Source of the DNA: Paraspadella gotoi
Taxonomy: Eukaryota > Chaetognatha
Assembly (NCBI GenBank): GCA_051294375.1
Contig: CM119264.1
Coordinates: 11,383,832-11,447,831, forward strand
DNA: 64,000 nt
Direction: 5' to 3'
Position 1 is the first letter of the stretch. Each line of letters opens with the position of its first letter. Shown one piece after another: positions 1 to 13,068 of this stretch. Under the pieces are notes generated by a model that did not search any database, was not told the origin of the DNA, and was given only the letters and a program-made list of their open reading frames with translations. The translations under genes were made by a program, and so were the position numbers.

Positions 1-1391
<1,391 letters not shown>

Positions 1392-1891
1392 GAGGGAGGA
1401 GAGGAGAGAGAGAGAGATGAAGAGGAGAGACAGAGAGGAGATGAGAGAGACTGAGAGAGAGAGAAGGAGAGAGAGAGGAGAGAGAGAGAGATAGAGAGTG
1501 ATAGAGAGAGACAAACAAATATTTATAATAAATCAATCTGTCAGGTTAAAAGCTAATTATAGCAAAATAAATATTTTAATTTTCATTTCATTATCTCATT
1601 AAATGAATTTATAATCGATTCTCTTTTAACATTGACTCATTTTCACTAATCCAATCATCCCTTCTCATCCAATCATCCACCTCTTCATCTATCCTCCTTT
1701 CTCCTCCAATCATCCTTTTCTCATCCAATCAGAGAGAGAGAGAGAGAGAAAGAAAGAAAAGAGAAAGAAAGAGAATAGGGAAGAGCCACGCCCGCCTAAC
1801 TCTAATACACTAATACATATTCAATAGGCGCATCATATGACCTATTGAAAGGGAGAGAGACGTTTCGTCGTCCAACTCCTTGCATCTTTCA
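1392..1891. other. Spacer between the inverted arms
   Basis: Holds a GA tract (about 1390-1512), the first copy of a roughly 240-base interspersed repeat (1490-1731), a second GA/GAAA tract (1731-1775) and about 100 bases of unique sequence ending near 1891. No gene is seen. Confidence 0.8.
1490..1731 (+). repeat. Interspersed repeat, copy 1
   Basis: Closely matches 6868-7128 in the same orientation. Both copies begin in a GA tract, contain a shared AT-rich core (about 1515-1640), and end in a short tandem array of the word ccaatcatcc with CT-rich interruptions. There is no coding capacity, no terminal inverted repeat and no clear target-site duplication. It may be a non-autonomous element or satellite fragment; the family is not recognised. 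Confidence 0.85.
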
Positions 1892-3058
1892 CCTCAATCG
1901 TGAAAGAGCCTCGCGCGACGTGCATCGCTTTATCAGTTTCTGGCGCGCGATCGATGCAAACGACGACGGGCACTATTTTCCAAAAGCGCCCCAATATCTA
2001 ATCTTAAACAACTTATAAATAATTCATGTAATCTTAAACTTTAATCCCGCAACTCTAATCTAATCCTTAATCCTAAAGCCAATTCTTATCCCTTAATCCT
2101 AATTTAATCTCCTGACCTGAAACCTTAATCCTTAACCCCTAACCTTTAAACCTGAAAATAAACCTTAATTTTGAATTGATGCTGAAATTGGAGGCTTTTA
2201 AAAATAAGTCCCGACGACGGACATGAATCTTCTCGGTTCTCGTCGTCCACATCGATCCCTGCATCAAGAATATTAACGGATGATAAACAATAACAAACAA
2301 ATCGTCACGTGTTTCGCCGCTGATCGAACTGATCGAACTGAACGAACTGATCAACTGATCGAACTGATCGAACTGATCGAACTGATTGAACTGATCGAAC
2401 TGATCGAACTGATCGAACTGATCGAACTGATCGAAACTGATCGAACACTGATCGAACTGATCGAAACTGATCGAACTGATCGAACTGATCGAACTGATCG
2501 AACTGATCGAACTGATCGAACTGACGAGCAGCCCCCAAGAGATAATCAATACGTAACATATTAGATATCACTTTGGGCGAATTCGTTTCGCCTGAGGCGG
2601 TTCTGTTTTAATTTTTACTATTTTAAAACCATTTTACTTAAGTAAGAGATTTACTAATTGTGATCAGTAAAATACGTCTAAATATTAAATTTCCAAAAAA
2701 TATTCAACTATAAAACAAATAGAAAATACTAACTCCATTTCATGAAGCATTTTTAAACCTCGAATGACCAAATTAATTGAAATCAAATCAAAATCGGGCT
2801 CTTCATTAAAATTCTCTCTAACCGTTTCCGACTGCGCGAGTAAGCGAGTTTTTTTCGGCGCCTATCGTCGGCAGACGGAGAACTAATTTCGCGGGCGCCA
2901 ACCGAGAGAGAGGAGGAGGAAGAGGAGGAGGAGGAGAGGAGGAGGAAGAGGCGTCAACTTCCGAAATTCTTCATTCATTAAATCTCGAGTAGAAACAAAT
3001 TGCTAACTGCGCCGGGGAAAAAAAAACTCTCAACTCCTGCGTAGTGTGGAGGGGGGAT

Positions 3059-3145
<87 letters not shown>

Positions 3146-3365
3146 AGACACACACACACACACATCGTTAAAAATATTGCGGGCAAATTGGAAAGAGAGG
3201 TGAGGGGTGGAACTAAAATCGATCGGTTCTATACTGTCTCTCGTGCCTCTGTATGTCTGTCTGTCTGTCTGCGACTCTCCTTCGCTAAAATCTTTTTTGT
3301 TTTCTAAAAAATTTAAAATCCGGAAAACTCCTGCATTTTCTGCCCCAATTCCCATTTTTCTCTTT
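1892..3365. repeat. Right arm of 3.4-kb inverted duplication
   Basis: Reverse complement of 1-1391 with many small indels. It includes an expanded form of the 10-base minisatellite, a GA tract (about 3056-3148) followed by a short CA run, and the same flanking AT-rich sequence. Homology stops at 3365. No gene is recognised. Confidence 0.93.
2321..2524. repeat. 10-bp minisatellite, inverted and longer copy
   Basis: Reverse-complement counterpart of the array at 846-962, but nearly twice as long and with several one-base insertions that break the 10-base period. The length difference may be real repeat instability or sequencing noise. Confidence 0.95.
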
Positions 3366-3757
3366 CGTTATCGCCCATCTCTCTTTCTCTCTTCACTTTT
3401 TCTCTCTTCCTCAATTCTCAATCTCACAATCTCACTCATTTCACCATTTCACTTTAACCTCGTTTAGCCTCCACTTCCTCCTCCGCCTCCCACACTAAAA
3501 ACTCCGCTGAAAGTGATGACACAAAAAAAAAAAACGAAGAATTGAACAGACGATGCCGACTTTAAAAGTGGGAAAAGGAAAGAGCTCGAGTTTCGTTAAA
3601 AAGAAGCGAAGATGCGAAAGAAGGAAAAAACCGGGAAAATGAAAATCCGTTTTTAGAAAAGTCGCGACTAAATGGGGGGAGATGGTGCCAGGGCATATGT
3701 GGGCGCGCAGAGAAGAGAGAGCAGAGGAGGAGGAGAGAGGTAGAAGAAGGAAGAGAT

Positions 3758-3833
<76 letters not shown>

Positions 3834-6833
3834 AGGAAAAAAAGGGATGAGAGAGCAATCAATCAATTCTTCCTTCGCTTCGAGCCTTTTGTAATGAGGC
3901 AAAAACCCATTCATCAAATCTCGCCGAAGAAGTTACATTCCAAACGAGCGGAGCTTTTTCTCTTATTAACGAACGACTTTTTCCCCGGGAACCAATTTCC
4001 ATTCTTCCATTCATTCCTTTTTTCTTTTCCCTCTTTCTGTCTTTCCTTCTCTCATTTTTCTATCTTTCTTCCTTTCACTTTTTACCTTCTTATTTCCTAC
4101 CCGTCATTCTCTCTCTCTTTCTTTCTATTTTTTATTATTTATTTATTATTTATTTATTTATTTATTGATTTGATTGATTGATTGGATTGATTGATTGATT
4201 GATTTATTTATTTATTTTATTTTTTTATTCTTTCCTTCTCGTTTTATCTCATTTATTGGTTTCCTCCTTTCCTTCATGCCTTTTTTCTCTCCTCTTTTTC
4301 CCATTTCCTCTTTTCTTTCCTTCTTTTCTTCATTTAATTTTATTCTTCTCATTTGTCTTTCTCTTCAAGTTTCCGATGTCGTCGACGTAATCAGACACCC
4401 TCCCGTCGGTCTTAAACATTAGGTCCGTCTATCCACGGACATTGGTGTTACTCTGAAAAACTTCGAATGATTATCAACTCCAAAAAGCCTTGTTGGCTTC
4501 ATAATTTTAATAGTATAACAAGTATTAGTATAAAAAGTAACAAAAAGATCTTTAAAAAATAATAACGAAGTTAGTAGGAAGAGGAAATATTTTTAATTAG
4601 CTTTTAAGTTTTGTAGAAAATTCAGTAAGAAACCTCTTAAAGGTTAAGCCCAAGAGGTTTACAAATATTTTTCGCATATTCCTCCTTCTTTCATTTTTTT
4701 TTTTCCCATTTCATTTTAGAACTTTTTCCTCCTTATTTTTTCATTTACCTTGCCGAACTTTCACCATCTGCCCGTTTAAAAAACTCAATAAACGATAACA
4801 ACAACGAAAAACTACCAAAAAAATAAAAAAAAAAACAACAATAACAAAAAGGTGTCCGCCAAAGACCTCAGCGACAAAAGGTTTCCTTTTTCGATATTAA
4901 AGAAGTGGAAAAAAGTAAAGAAAAGTTTAAAAGAAATTTAACTTGCCTGAAGTTCGCTCTGCACAAGATACTATCATATCTCGACTCGCGACGCTATATA
5001 CGTATATTACTTTCTCAAACCACTTTTTAGTTATAACTTTCTTTTCAATGTTAACCTCTCTTTCTTTCACTTTCTTCTTGTTCCTCTTTATTTCTTATTT
5101 TTCTCGTTTGGGCCTCTTTTCTCTATAATCACTTTTTTTTCTTCTTTCTGATCTTTAACCTATTATTTGCTATCTCTCTTTTTCGTTAATTCCTGTATTA
5201 TTATTTCGCAATTCGAATGTTCTTTTCCTCTTTTACTATATCGTTCCTGTTCTCTTTAACTCTCTTTCCTATTTTCGCCCTTCTTTTTTTCTTTTCCTCT
5301 CAATCCTCCCTTCTCTCCCGCCTTTAGTTTGCCATTCAGCATATTGTAATTGTGCAAAAGTCATTATGAGGACTCATTACAGAAAAATTTTCTCCCTTTG
5401 TTTCACCTTTCAAGTTTAGTAATTTTTTTTTTTTCATACCACGAGAAAAATTAAGCTTTGTTTTTACATTTAAAATCAAGCTAGAGGTTTAACATTAAGT
5501 GCCTTCCTTTTAAGTTATCATTCGAAAAAATAACTTAATCGAAAATAACAAATAATTCCTCACGTTAAACCATGAATATCTAGTGCATCCCGCCGTCAGC
5601 CAATCAGGAATGAGAAAAGTTATAGCGAGATGAGGATTTATCGAACATGAGAAATTGAGAAAGAAAATTAAAGTAACTGGAAATTTTAGAATGAACGAAC
5701 GGTGAAACATAGTTATAAAAAAAACAAACAAAAATGTTTAAAAACAGAACAATATATACCAATATAACATCAGATCAGGTTTTGCGGTATAACCTCCTCT
5801 ACTGACGGAGAAAGAAAATTCAATAATGTAAAAAACGACGCAGCGAAAAAGAGGAAGGACGACCAATCTTTTTGTGCCTCGAATTTCGAATGAGAAAGAG
5901 AAGATGGGACGAAAAAGAAAAATTAAGAGAGCGAAGAGATTAAAAGAGAGGTAACGAGAGAGGAAAGGATGCAAGAGAGATGTAAGAAGAAAGGAAAGGG
6001 ATGGAGAGAGACGGTAAGAGAGAGGAAGGGATGAAATAGAGGTAACGAAGATACGAAAGATGACACAGAGATGTAAGAGAAAAAAAGGGATGGAGATGAG
6101 ATGGTTAAGAAGAGAGAGGAAGCGGATGGCATAGAGAGGTAACGAGAGAAAAGAGATGAAGAGAGAAGATAAGGAGAGAAAGAAGGATGAAAAGAGAGGT
6201 AAGGAAGAGAAGCGAAGGCGATTGAAAAGAGCACGGAAGGAGAGAGAAAAGATGGCCGAGAGAGGTAAGGAGAGGAGAAAGGGAAGATTGAAACACGAGC
6301 TGGACAAAAAACACATTAGAAAAGAAAGGAGCGAAAGAACAAAGAGAAAGGGATGAAGGGATAAATGGACAAAAGGGGACGAACTGAATTATAAGAGAGG
6401 GACGAAGTCGGAAGCCAGGCTCTTTTGACGATCGACGCAAAAACGTCTCTTTTCCGCTTTCCGCTCCATTAACTCCTCGCGGCGCAAACCTTTCGCGCTA
6501 AAGTCGCTATCTTTCGTCGGTTTCGTCGTTCGTCGTCGTCGTCGTCGTCGTCGTCGCTCCACCCGACCTTCGATTCCACCACTCCTGCCGCTTCTCTCTG
6601 ACCTCGCTTTCTCCCCCGATGCTCGTTTCTGTCCACTGTTTTCTATCTTCCTGATACTTGTTTCTGTCCCCTTTCGTTCCGTTTCTGCAGAGAGAATCGT
6701 CCGTTCTTGTCTGTCCTGCGTACAGAGGTCTCCATCCCAATCTGTTTTATATAACGGAACGCGTGATCATCCAGAAAATGAGAGAGAGAGAGAGAGAGAT
6801 CCTTGATCGAGGAGGAGAGACGAGACGAGAGAT

Positions 6834-6864
<31 letters not shown>

Positions 6865-7206
6865 AGTAGAGGTGATAAAGAGAGAGACAACAAATATTTT
6901 TATAAATTAAGTCAATCTGTCGGGTTAAAAGCGTAATATATAGCAAAATTAATATTTTTAATTTTCATATTCATTATCTCATTAAATGAATTTATAATCG
7001 ATTCTCTTTTAACATTGACCATTTTTCACTAATCCAATCATCCCTTCTCATCCAATCATCCCCTCTCATCTAATCCTCCTTTCTCCTCCAATCATCCTTC
7101 TCATCCAATCATCCCTTTTCTCATCCAATCTTCTCACATCTGCTTCACCTTTCATTCGAGGTCACATTTTCCTCCAAATATCCCAAGAGGTTTATCTTCC
7201 TCTTCT
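3366..7206. other. Gene-poor spacer with purine/pyrimidine tracts
   Basis: No gene recognised. Contents in order are a CT-rich leader, a GA microsatellite (about 3757-3831), a pyrimidine-rich block (3960-4370), an ATTT/GATT tetranucleotide tract (about 4135-4216), AT-rich unique sequence (4440-5780), a polypurine block (about 5880-6360), a GTC trinucleotide run (6514-6557), another GA tract (6779-6895) and the second copy of the interspersed repeat. The open frames here are compositionally biased and lack recognisable domains. Confidence 0.7.
6868..7128 (+). repeat. Interspersed repeat, copy 2
   Basis: Second direct copy of the repeat at 1490-1731, again starting in a GA tract and ending in ccaatcatcc-type subrepeats. 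It lies outside the inverted duplication, so it is an independent genomic copy rather than part of that palindrome. Confidence 0.85.
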
Positions 7207-7231
7207 NNNNNNNNNNNNNNNNNNNNNNNNN
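7207..7231. other. Assembly gap, 25 N
   Basis: A run of exactly 25 N, the same size as four other gaps in this window, so the length is probably a placeholder. Confidence 0.99.
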
Positions 7232-9099
7232 CCCTTTCCCATAAATCCAAACCACTGGCAGAGTAGCGAAGGTGTGGTGAGAATAAGAGAAAAAAAAATA
7301 GAGGATTTGGATAAACAATGTTTTTATCCTTTATTTCCCTCCTAACTGCCTCTGGTGCCTCCTTCGCTTCGCCATTCACATCCGTCATGAATAATTCACG
7401 ATTCCTTTTTTCGCCGACGTCGACCCGTCGACTCGCGACCCTCTCTCCGTTCCTCGATCCGGTCGTCGTTGTTGTCGTCTTCTTCTTCGTCGTCGTCGTC
7501 GTCGTCTTTGTTGTGGTTGTCGGAACTGGCGGGAAATTTCGTGCATTTCTGAGAAAGACCTTCCGGGTTGATTTCTCAAACAAGCAGATCCTGTTACTTG
7601 CATTATGGTAGGTGCCCGTGAGGTGTGGCCACTGGCTCTCTGGCAACGGGACCTTTCTGCATCCCAGCATCAAAGGTCCGTCAGAGACGACGTTTTTCGG
7701 CATTGTCGCTTCAAAGGACCGTTCGAGAACCCCAGAACACTAAAGACTTATCATCATCTCAAGGCATTGGCGCCTCAAATCACCTCAGCATCGCAGTATC
7801 GCCGTATCACGGCATCGGCGCCTCAAATTACCTCTGTAAAGCGTCTCCGTATCGCAGTATCGCCGTATCACGGCATCGGCGCCTCAAATCACCTCTGTAA
7901 AGCGTCTCCATATCGCAGTATCGCCGTCTCTCTGCACCCGAGCATCAAATCCGTCCCGCAAGCGCATCATCGCGTTTTCCCGTTCATCACGACATCTCGT
8001 CGCCTCGCATCTCCGTCGTCTTCAGTCCTCACCTCAGTCCTCACCTTTCTCTCTCTCTCTCTCTCCCTCTCTCTCTCTCTCTCTAGCACCTGCAGCTTCC
8101 TACTTCGCCTAATCTACTCGCCAACGCCTCATCTTTTCTTTTCTCTCTCTCTTTTTTCCTTTCCTCCTTTTCCTTTATCTTTTCTTCGTCCTTCATTCTT
8201 TTCTTTTTCCTCTCTTCCACGCTCCGCTTACCATGAATTATTGCTTCAACCTTTCCTTCTCCCTCCCTCATTTTCCTCTTGTCCCCTTCTTTAGCCTCTT
8301 CTCCTCGTTTCAGTTCCTCAAACGTCGACCTCGGGTCATTCTTCTTCCTTCATTCTCTTCCTTAAACTTCCCTCCTCCCAGTCTTCTTTTTTTTTCCCGT
8401 CTCTTCCGTACCCCTTCCTCTTTAACCCTTCCACGCCCCGACCCGAGGGGGGACGCGTCTTTTGTTCCATCGACGACGTCGACATTTGAACAGAGAAGGA
8501 AGGATTCCAAAGAATGGAACCTGAGAACCTCGCGGTTGACCGGAACCGGCGTCGGGCGGCGTTGCGGCTCGGAACTTTGCGTCGATAACGATCCTTAGGG
8601 ACTAAAGTTCAACGAAAGGATCAAAAAGGATCGAAAAGAAGGATCAGCCTTCGATCGTTAGGGGTTTGCCTTATTTGCATATTATAAGAAGCGTTAATAT
8701 GATTTTCGATGCTGAAGGGGACGATGAAGAGAACGACGACGACGATAGCAACAACAAAAACTCGTTACGTCTCAGATCGTTAAGCGAAAGCGATAAAGAA
8801 CGATTGACCAAAAGGTGATTTGGGGATAAAAAAAAAATGGGTTTCGCTCACTCGAGAATCTATTAAGAATTTCAAGAAAATTCTAAAGGAATTTTATTAT
8901 TGCTAAGTTTATAGGAAAATAGTAATTCATAAAACTTTATCACTATTACAACTAAGCGATTGCCGAGAAAAAGTTTAACTTGGGTTTCTTTCAAAATATA
9001 ATTTTGAAGAGACAGTAATTATTGATATATGTTAATGACAGAACCGTTCAATATAAGCAGTCCCTGAGCTTCGGATCAGGCTTTAACACCATGTTACAC
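7232..9099. other. Spacer with GTC repeat, minisatellite and CT tracts
   Basis: No gene recognised. It holds an interrupted GTC/TTC run (about 7465-7520), a 61-base minisatellite (7764-7928), a CT microsatellite (about 8047-8085), a pyrimidine-rich block (8100-8430) and AT-rich unique sequence from about 8600. The open frame across 7605-8294 follows the minisatellite and CT tract and looks non-coding. Confidence 0.65.
7764..7928 (+). repeat. 61-bp minisatellite, about 3 copies
   Basis: The word ggcatcggcgcctcaaat recurs at 7811 and 7872, exactly 61 bases apart, and in variant form at 7764, where the first unit is shorter (47 bases). Each unit contains a run of atcgcagtatcgccgt. The last unit decays into non-repetitive sequence. 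Confidence 0.9.
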
Positions 9100-9206
9100 G
9101 CGGGTTAAGCGCCCCGTCCACCTTAACTGCCAGACGACCACCGGGTTAGAACCTCGGACCTTTGGGTTGGGAGGCGAATGACTTGCCTCCGGCACCAATG
9201 GCCGCT
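9100..9206 (-). mobile_element. Possible tRNA-derived SINE head
   Basis: On the minus strand the sequence has an A-box-like word (TGGTGCCGGAGG, 9186-9197) followed about 45 bases later by a B-box-like word (GGTTCTAACCC, 9143-9153), the arrangement of a tRNA-type RNA polymerase III promoter. The segment between them does not fold into a clean anticodon arm that I can see, and no CCA-less tRNA end is evident, so a functional tRNA gene is unlikely. A degraded tRNA-derived SINE fits better. The 3' body would extend towards about 9050. Family unknown. Confidence 0.4.
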
Positions 9207-10065
9207 GATGAACGGTTCGTGGGTTTTAGTCCACCATAATTGAAAAATTTTGTGACCACGCGCCCGGCCATTTTTCATTTAGTTGGCCTTTTCAGAACAG
9301 TCTTTTCACCGTTCTTGTCGCTTTCTTTTAGCCGAAAAACTCTTCACTTGTTAATCGTTAATAATCGTTTCTCTGGAAAAGATGAAACCGTAGATTGTAC
9401 GGATTCCAAGGATTTTCTACACCAATATATTATACGACATTGATTTCGCCCCCATATATATTCTCTTCAATAATAAACTTATGCACGATTTATTCTCTAT
9501 TTATTCGTTATTTATTCGACATTTACGTCAATTGAGATTCAGAAAACCTTTCTCCATGTTAATTATCAAAGCCAGTTCAACCTACGGCCGAATAATCGAA
9601 AGCGCGACCCTNNNNNNNNNNTGACAAGATTGGCTTTCAATGAAGTCAGGCCCAAGTTATAACTTCTGGGTGACAATCTTTTGAGATCGACCAATGGTCT
9701 TCAAACTTTTCGTACCACTTCGGCGGGGTGGTGGAATCTTGAAGAGCTTCACAAAGTTTACAAAATCCCGCCACATCGTGGACGACCTGCGCCATAAAAA
9801 TTCAGCCATTAATTCCTCAACATTTCCTGACAGCCCTCGCCAACTCAGTCTCGAAAGACCCATCGACACTGATCTCTCAACCCATTCTACATAAATGGTT
9901 GTGCGGGCAAAGTCACGATCTAAATCGGCTCGGCTTTCATCCCGGAGCCTCCGCCTTTCTTGTCAAGCGTGACGGCGTCGATACAAGCGCTGAGGGTCCG
10001 AAACCTCCTCAGTCCTCACGCCAATCGGTGAGAAGTTCCACGCCTCGTTCACGTGATTTCCTCCT
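9207..10065. other. Intergenic sequence downstream of the fucosyltransferase
   Basis: Mixed unique sequence with no repeat or domain that I recognise, interrupted by a 10-N gap. If the fucosyltransferase has a further 3' exon carrying its missing C-terminus, it should lie here on the minus strand, but I could not identify it convincingly. Confidence 0.5.
9612..9621. other. Assembly gap, 10 N
   Basis: A run of exactly 10 N, the same size as the gap inside the fucosyltransferase gene, so probably a placeholder length. Confidence 0.99.
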
Positions 10066-11133
10066 TTAGCTAATAAAATCACCGCCCACCTCGTATTCCC
10101 GCCTCCACTCGTGAAACGAGTTGTAGAGGGTGTCATCGGCGTCGAGCTTCTTCAGGTATTTGGCGAGTGATTCGGGGCTAAACTTCATGGCGTCGATGAC
10201 CGAATTGGGAGGCGTTTCGTCGACGTAGTCCGCTCCTCCAAGCACCACCGGCACTGTCGTCGTCGTCTTTAAAACACGCCAGAGCTTCTCAGTCGTGTAG
10301 TCGCGACAGAGAGAGTTTTCGAAGGACAAATAAAACTTGTAGTTTTTGGAGAGATTCTCGAAACAAGGATCGTCTTCATACTTGGCGCAACGCAGTTCCC
10401 CGCAGGAACCGTAAACGTCGACGTGAACGAATTTACGCAGCTTTTCGACGTATTTCTCCCGACGACTTCTCGTGTTGCAGTTGGAGACGAACCACGCCAC
10501 CAACTTTGTCTTGCCCTTGGCGTAGTCGATCCGCGGTCCCGAATCTTGCGTCGCCCGCCGTCTCGTCATCCCGTAAGGAATGCGAAGGTCGCTGTCTTTG
10601 CGGTAAGTCATGGTAAGGTTGAAGGCGTTGCTAAGAAGGGAGGTGGAGACGCCAGAGTGATAAGGAGACTCCAGCATGTAGTAGACCCATCNNNNNNNNN
10701 NCTCACAGTTGGACTGTTCACAGCGTTCGATGAAGGGCTGCTGGCCGAGACCGAAATGGAAATTTTGGGAAGAAAAGAACCGAGTCCAGAAGAGGATTAC
10801 TCGACGTCGACTGGGCGGCGGTGACGAAGAAGAAGGAACGGCAATCGCGGCCGGGACTGATTTTGCACTCGGCGCCGATTTTGCCGATTTTCGATCCGGC
10901 GCTGCATTTTTATCTTTCGCCGCATCGTCAACCGGCGCAGCTGCGACGCCATGACTGGAAAGTGCTGAGCGCCTCTGGATCGGCGCCTCGACGATCCTTT
11001 CTTCCGTCGACACGGAGTTGAGATATTTGTGGAGAGAATTGAAAAAGTAAATGAGAAGGAAAAAGTAGGAGACGAAAAGGAGTCTCTTGGCAAAGAGCGC
11101 GATTTTGCGGCGCGGGAGAAAAGGCTTTGCCAT
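10066..11133 (-). CDS. Alpha-1,3-fucosyltransferase (GT10), gap inside
   Basis: Golgi enzyme family that moves fucose from GDP-fucose to GlcNAc in N-glycans or Lewis-type glycans. The 355-codon frame starts at the ATG ending at 11133. It shows the type II layout: short basic cytosolic tail, membrane anchor (about residues 15-33), and a Lys/Ala/Pro/Ser-rich stem (about 45-110). A catalytic region follows, with VILFWTRFF (112-120), ESPYHS (155-160), FNLTMTYRKDSDL (171-183), KFYLSFENS (266-274), DYTTEKLWR (278-286) and VPVVLGG (294-300). These are classic GT10 motifs. NLT (172) and NLS (260) are sequons. A 10-N gap (10692-10701) falls between CEQSNCE and WVYYMLESP, where family members normally have a few tens of residues, so protein is missing. 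The frame stops soon after HEWRREYEV, earlier than usual and without the expected C-terminal cysteines. A GTGGGC donor just below 10090 could lead to another exon. Exact acceptor specificity cannot be read. Confidence 0.93.
   Translation of the reverse strand: MAKPFLPRRKIALFAKRLLFVSYFFLLIYFFNSLHKYLNSVSTEERIVEAPIQRRSALSSHGVAAAPVDDAAKDKNAAPDRKSAKSAPSAKSVPAAIAVPSSSSPPPSRRRVILFWTRFFSSQNFHFGLGQQPFIERCEQSNCEXXXXWVYYMLESPYHSGVSTSLLSNAFNLTMTYRKDSDLRIPYGMTRRRATQDSGPRIDYAKGKTKLVAWFVSNCNTRSRREKYVEKLRKFVHVDVYGSCGELRCAKYEDDPCFENLSKNYKFYLSFENSLCRDYTTEKLWRVLKTTTTVPVVLGGADYVDETPPNSVIDAMKFSPESLAKYLKKLDADDTLYNSFHEWRREYEVGGDFIS
10692..10701. other. Assembly gap, 10 N, inside the fucosyltransferase
   Basis: The gap keeps an apparently open frame only by chance. 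Comparison with the usual GT10 layout indicates that the true missing sequence is longer than 10 bases. Confidence 0.97.
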
Positions 11134-11913
11134 CGGAAGGGCTCTATCACGATATCACGATGATTGCATGAGTCAGTTTTAAAGTAGTCGCTTGGGATTT
11201 AATCGCAGATATTTTCATGTAAAAACGTAATTGATATTACAACACCAAATTATGATTGTTGTTTGAGACAAACCTTTTGTTCCGCGGAGATCCAAGGACG
11301 AAAATAAAATTTTTTACTTTAATTCATTTTCTGTTTTAACAAGTTTTAGCAAACAACGCCGGATCTGCCCACGATCATAAGCGGTAAGCAGCTGATCAGA
11401 TTAATTAATATTTGATTAATAATTTAATAAATAAATAAATAACTAATTAATTAATATTAATTTTTTTATTTGTGTCAAAATCGTTTTCCACTTTGTCTCG
11501 CCTCTCAATCACAAAACAAAAATCTCGATCACAAATTTAATAAATTAATTAATTAATTATAAATAATTAATAATTAATTAATTACTTATTTATTAATAAT
11601 AAATTAATGCAGCTTGAATTTACATTTAATATAAAAATAAAAAAGCATAATCAAATAGTTAGAAAGAAGCCGGCCACGTTTCTGGTTAAAATATAGTTTT
11701 CTTATCAAATCTCTGGGGATCTGAATCCTTCTTAATCAACCTTGCCTCCATTATTTTTTATTCAACACGATAAGATAATTGGATCGGACGGAAGCAATAG
11801 TTGACAAAAATATAAAATAGAAAGAATAATAAAAGAAAGTGTGAACTAGAATTTAGAGTTAACAAGGTTGCACAATAGAGATTAATTTAATACTATTTTC
11901 CTCTCTTCAATCA

Positions 11914-11914
<1 letters not shown>

Positions 11915-11953
<39 letters not shown>

Positions 11954-11959
11954 AATGAA

Positions 11960-12022
<63 letters not shown>

Positions 12023-12070
12023 AAAAATAAATAAATAAATAATTTTTTAAAAAAATAAATAAATAAATAA
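11915..12070. repeat. GAAA then AAAT tetranucleotide tract
   Basis: About ten units of gaaa run directly into more than twenty units of aaat, with interruptions towards the right end. Compound microsatellite. Confidence 0.97.
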
Positions 12071-12539
12071 CATTTTGCGATTCTGAAGAAAATTTGTTTT
12101 GATCTCTTCGAAAGGTCGCCTAACTAAACCAGGGCAACAGTTAGAATGTTTGAAAACCTGTTTTCGGACCTTTCTATGCATAACACATGCATACCCGAAC
12201 TAGGAACTTGTACAGAACTGGCGGGCCCCTTGACAAATTAGTTTGTGTAAATTACTTAACAATTTGGCAGGAATAAGGTTCCCGTTCTATATTTTGATCT
12301 TCGACGATTCAATCAACGAAGAAAACGCGAGGAGAAAGAATAAAAACCTCGCGAAGGAATCACAACGACAACAACGCCGGTGTTTTTATCGATTTCTAGG
12401 AAAATTTAATTATTTTTTTGCTTCCCTAATGAACGGGAAATTCAATAACCGCGAGAAACGGAAAAGTTGGAAATTGCGAGAAAATCGAAACCGATGAAGC
12501 GACTACCTTCGAAATATTAATCAAGACGAGAGGGAAGAG

Positions 12540-12585
<46 letters not shown>

Positions 12586-12990
12586 TGGTTTGACTGGTTT
12601 GAATGGTTTTCGATAAAATGTCGCAAAACCTAAAATCGAGAAATGAAAGTCGATCCGGAGAAGAGCGAAGGTCAGTTTGTTGCGGGAGGCAAAGGGTCGT
12701 CCGGGTGGGGCAATTGGGTAGTCGAGGAGAACCGGGTTTTGTGGAGTAAAGGGGTAGTGCATTAGTAGGCTAGGGTGGTCAAGGTTCGCTTGCCCCGTTG
12801 GCCAATTCCCCAAGAGGAAAAGAACAAGGCGATTGAGTCCGACGGACGAAGGGATTGAGGACTCGTGGCGTGAGAGTGGGGGCAGGGTAGCTTAGATATT
12901 GGTGGGTGAGTTGGTGAGGGGGTTAGTGGGTAAGTGATTGGACTCGTTTTTTTTTTTGTTTTTTTTTTGTTTTTGTGAAACGGAACAATC

Positions 12991-13068
12991 TATTTTAACA
13001 CAAAAAACGTAATTTATATTTCTTTTATAAAAGAAATATAAATTCCGTTTTTTATGTTAAAATGTTAA
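12991..13068. repeat. Near-perfect palindrome, MITE-like
   Basis: The two halves mirror each other around tcttttataaaaga (about 13020-13034). The outer ends read tattttaaca and tgttaaaata, and the right end carries one extra copy of the word tgttaaa. There is almost no loop. It could be a tiny foldback transposon or a cruciform-prone AT palindrome. Confidence 0.75.

Noticed and set aside
7764-7928. Spaced repeats suggesting a CRISPR array
   Set aside because: The units are contiguous and degenerate without unique spacers, and the window is eukaryotic.
9657-9869. Basic 70-residue frame on the minus strand downstream of the fucosyltransferase
   Set aside because: No domain is recognised, it does not supply the expected GT10 C-terminal cysteines, and it lies beside an assembly gap.
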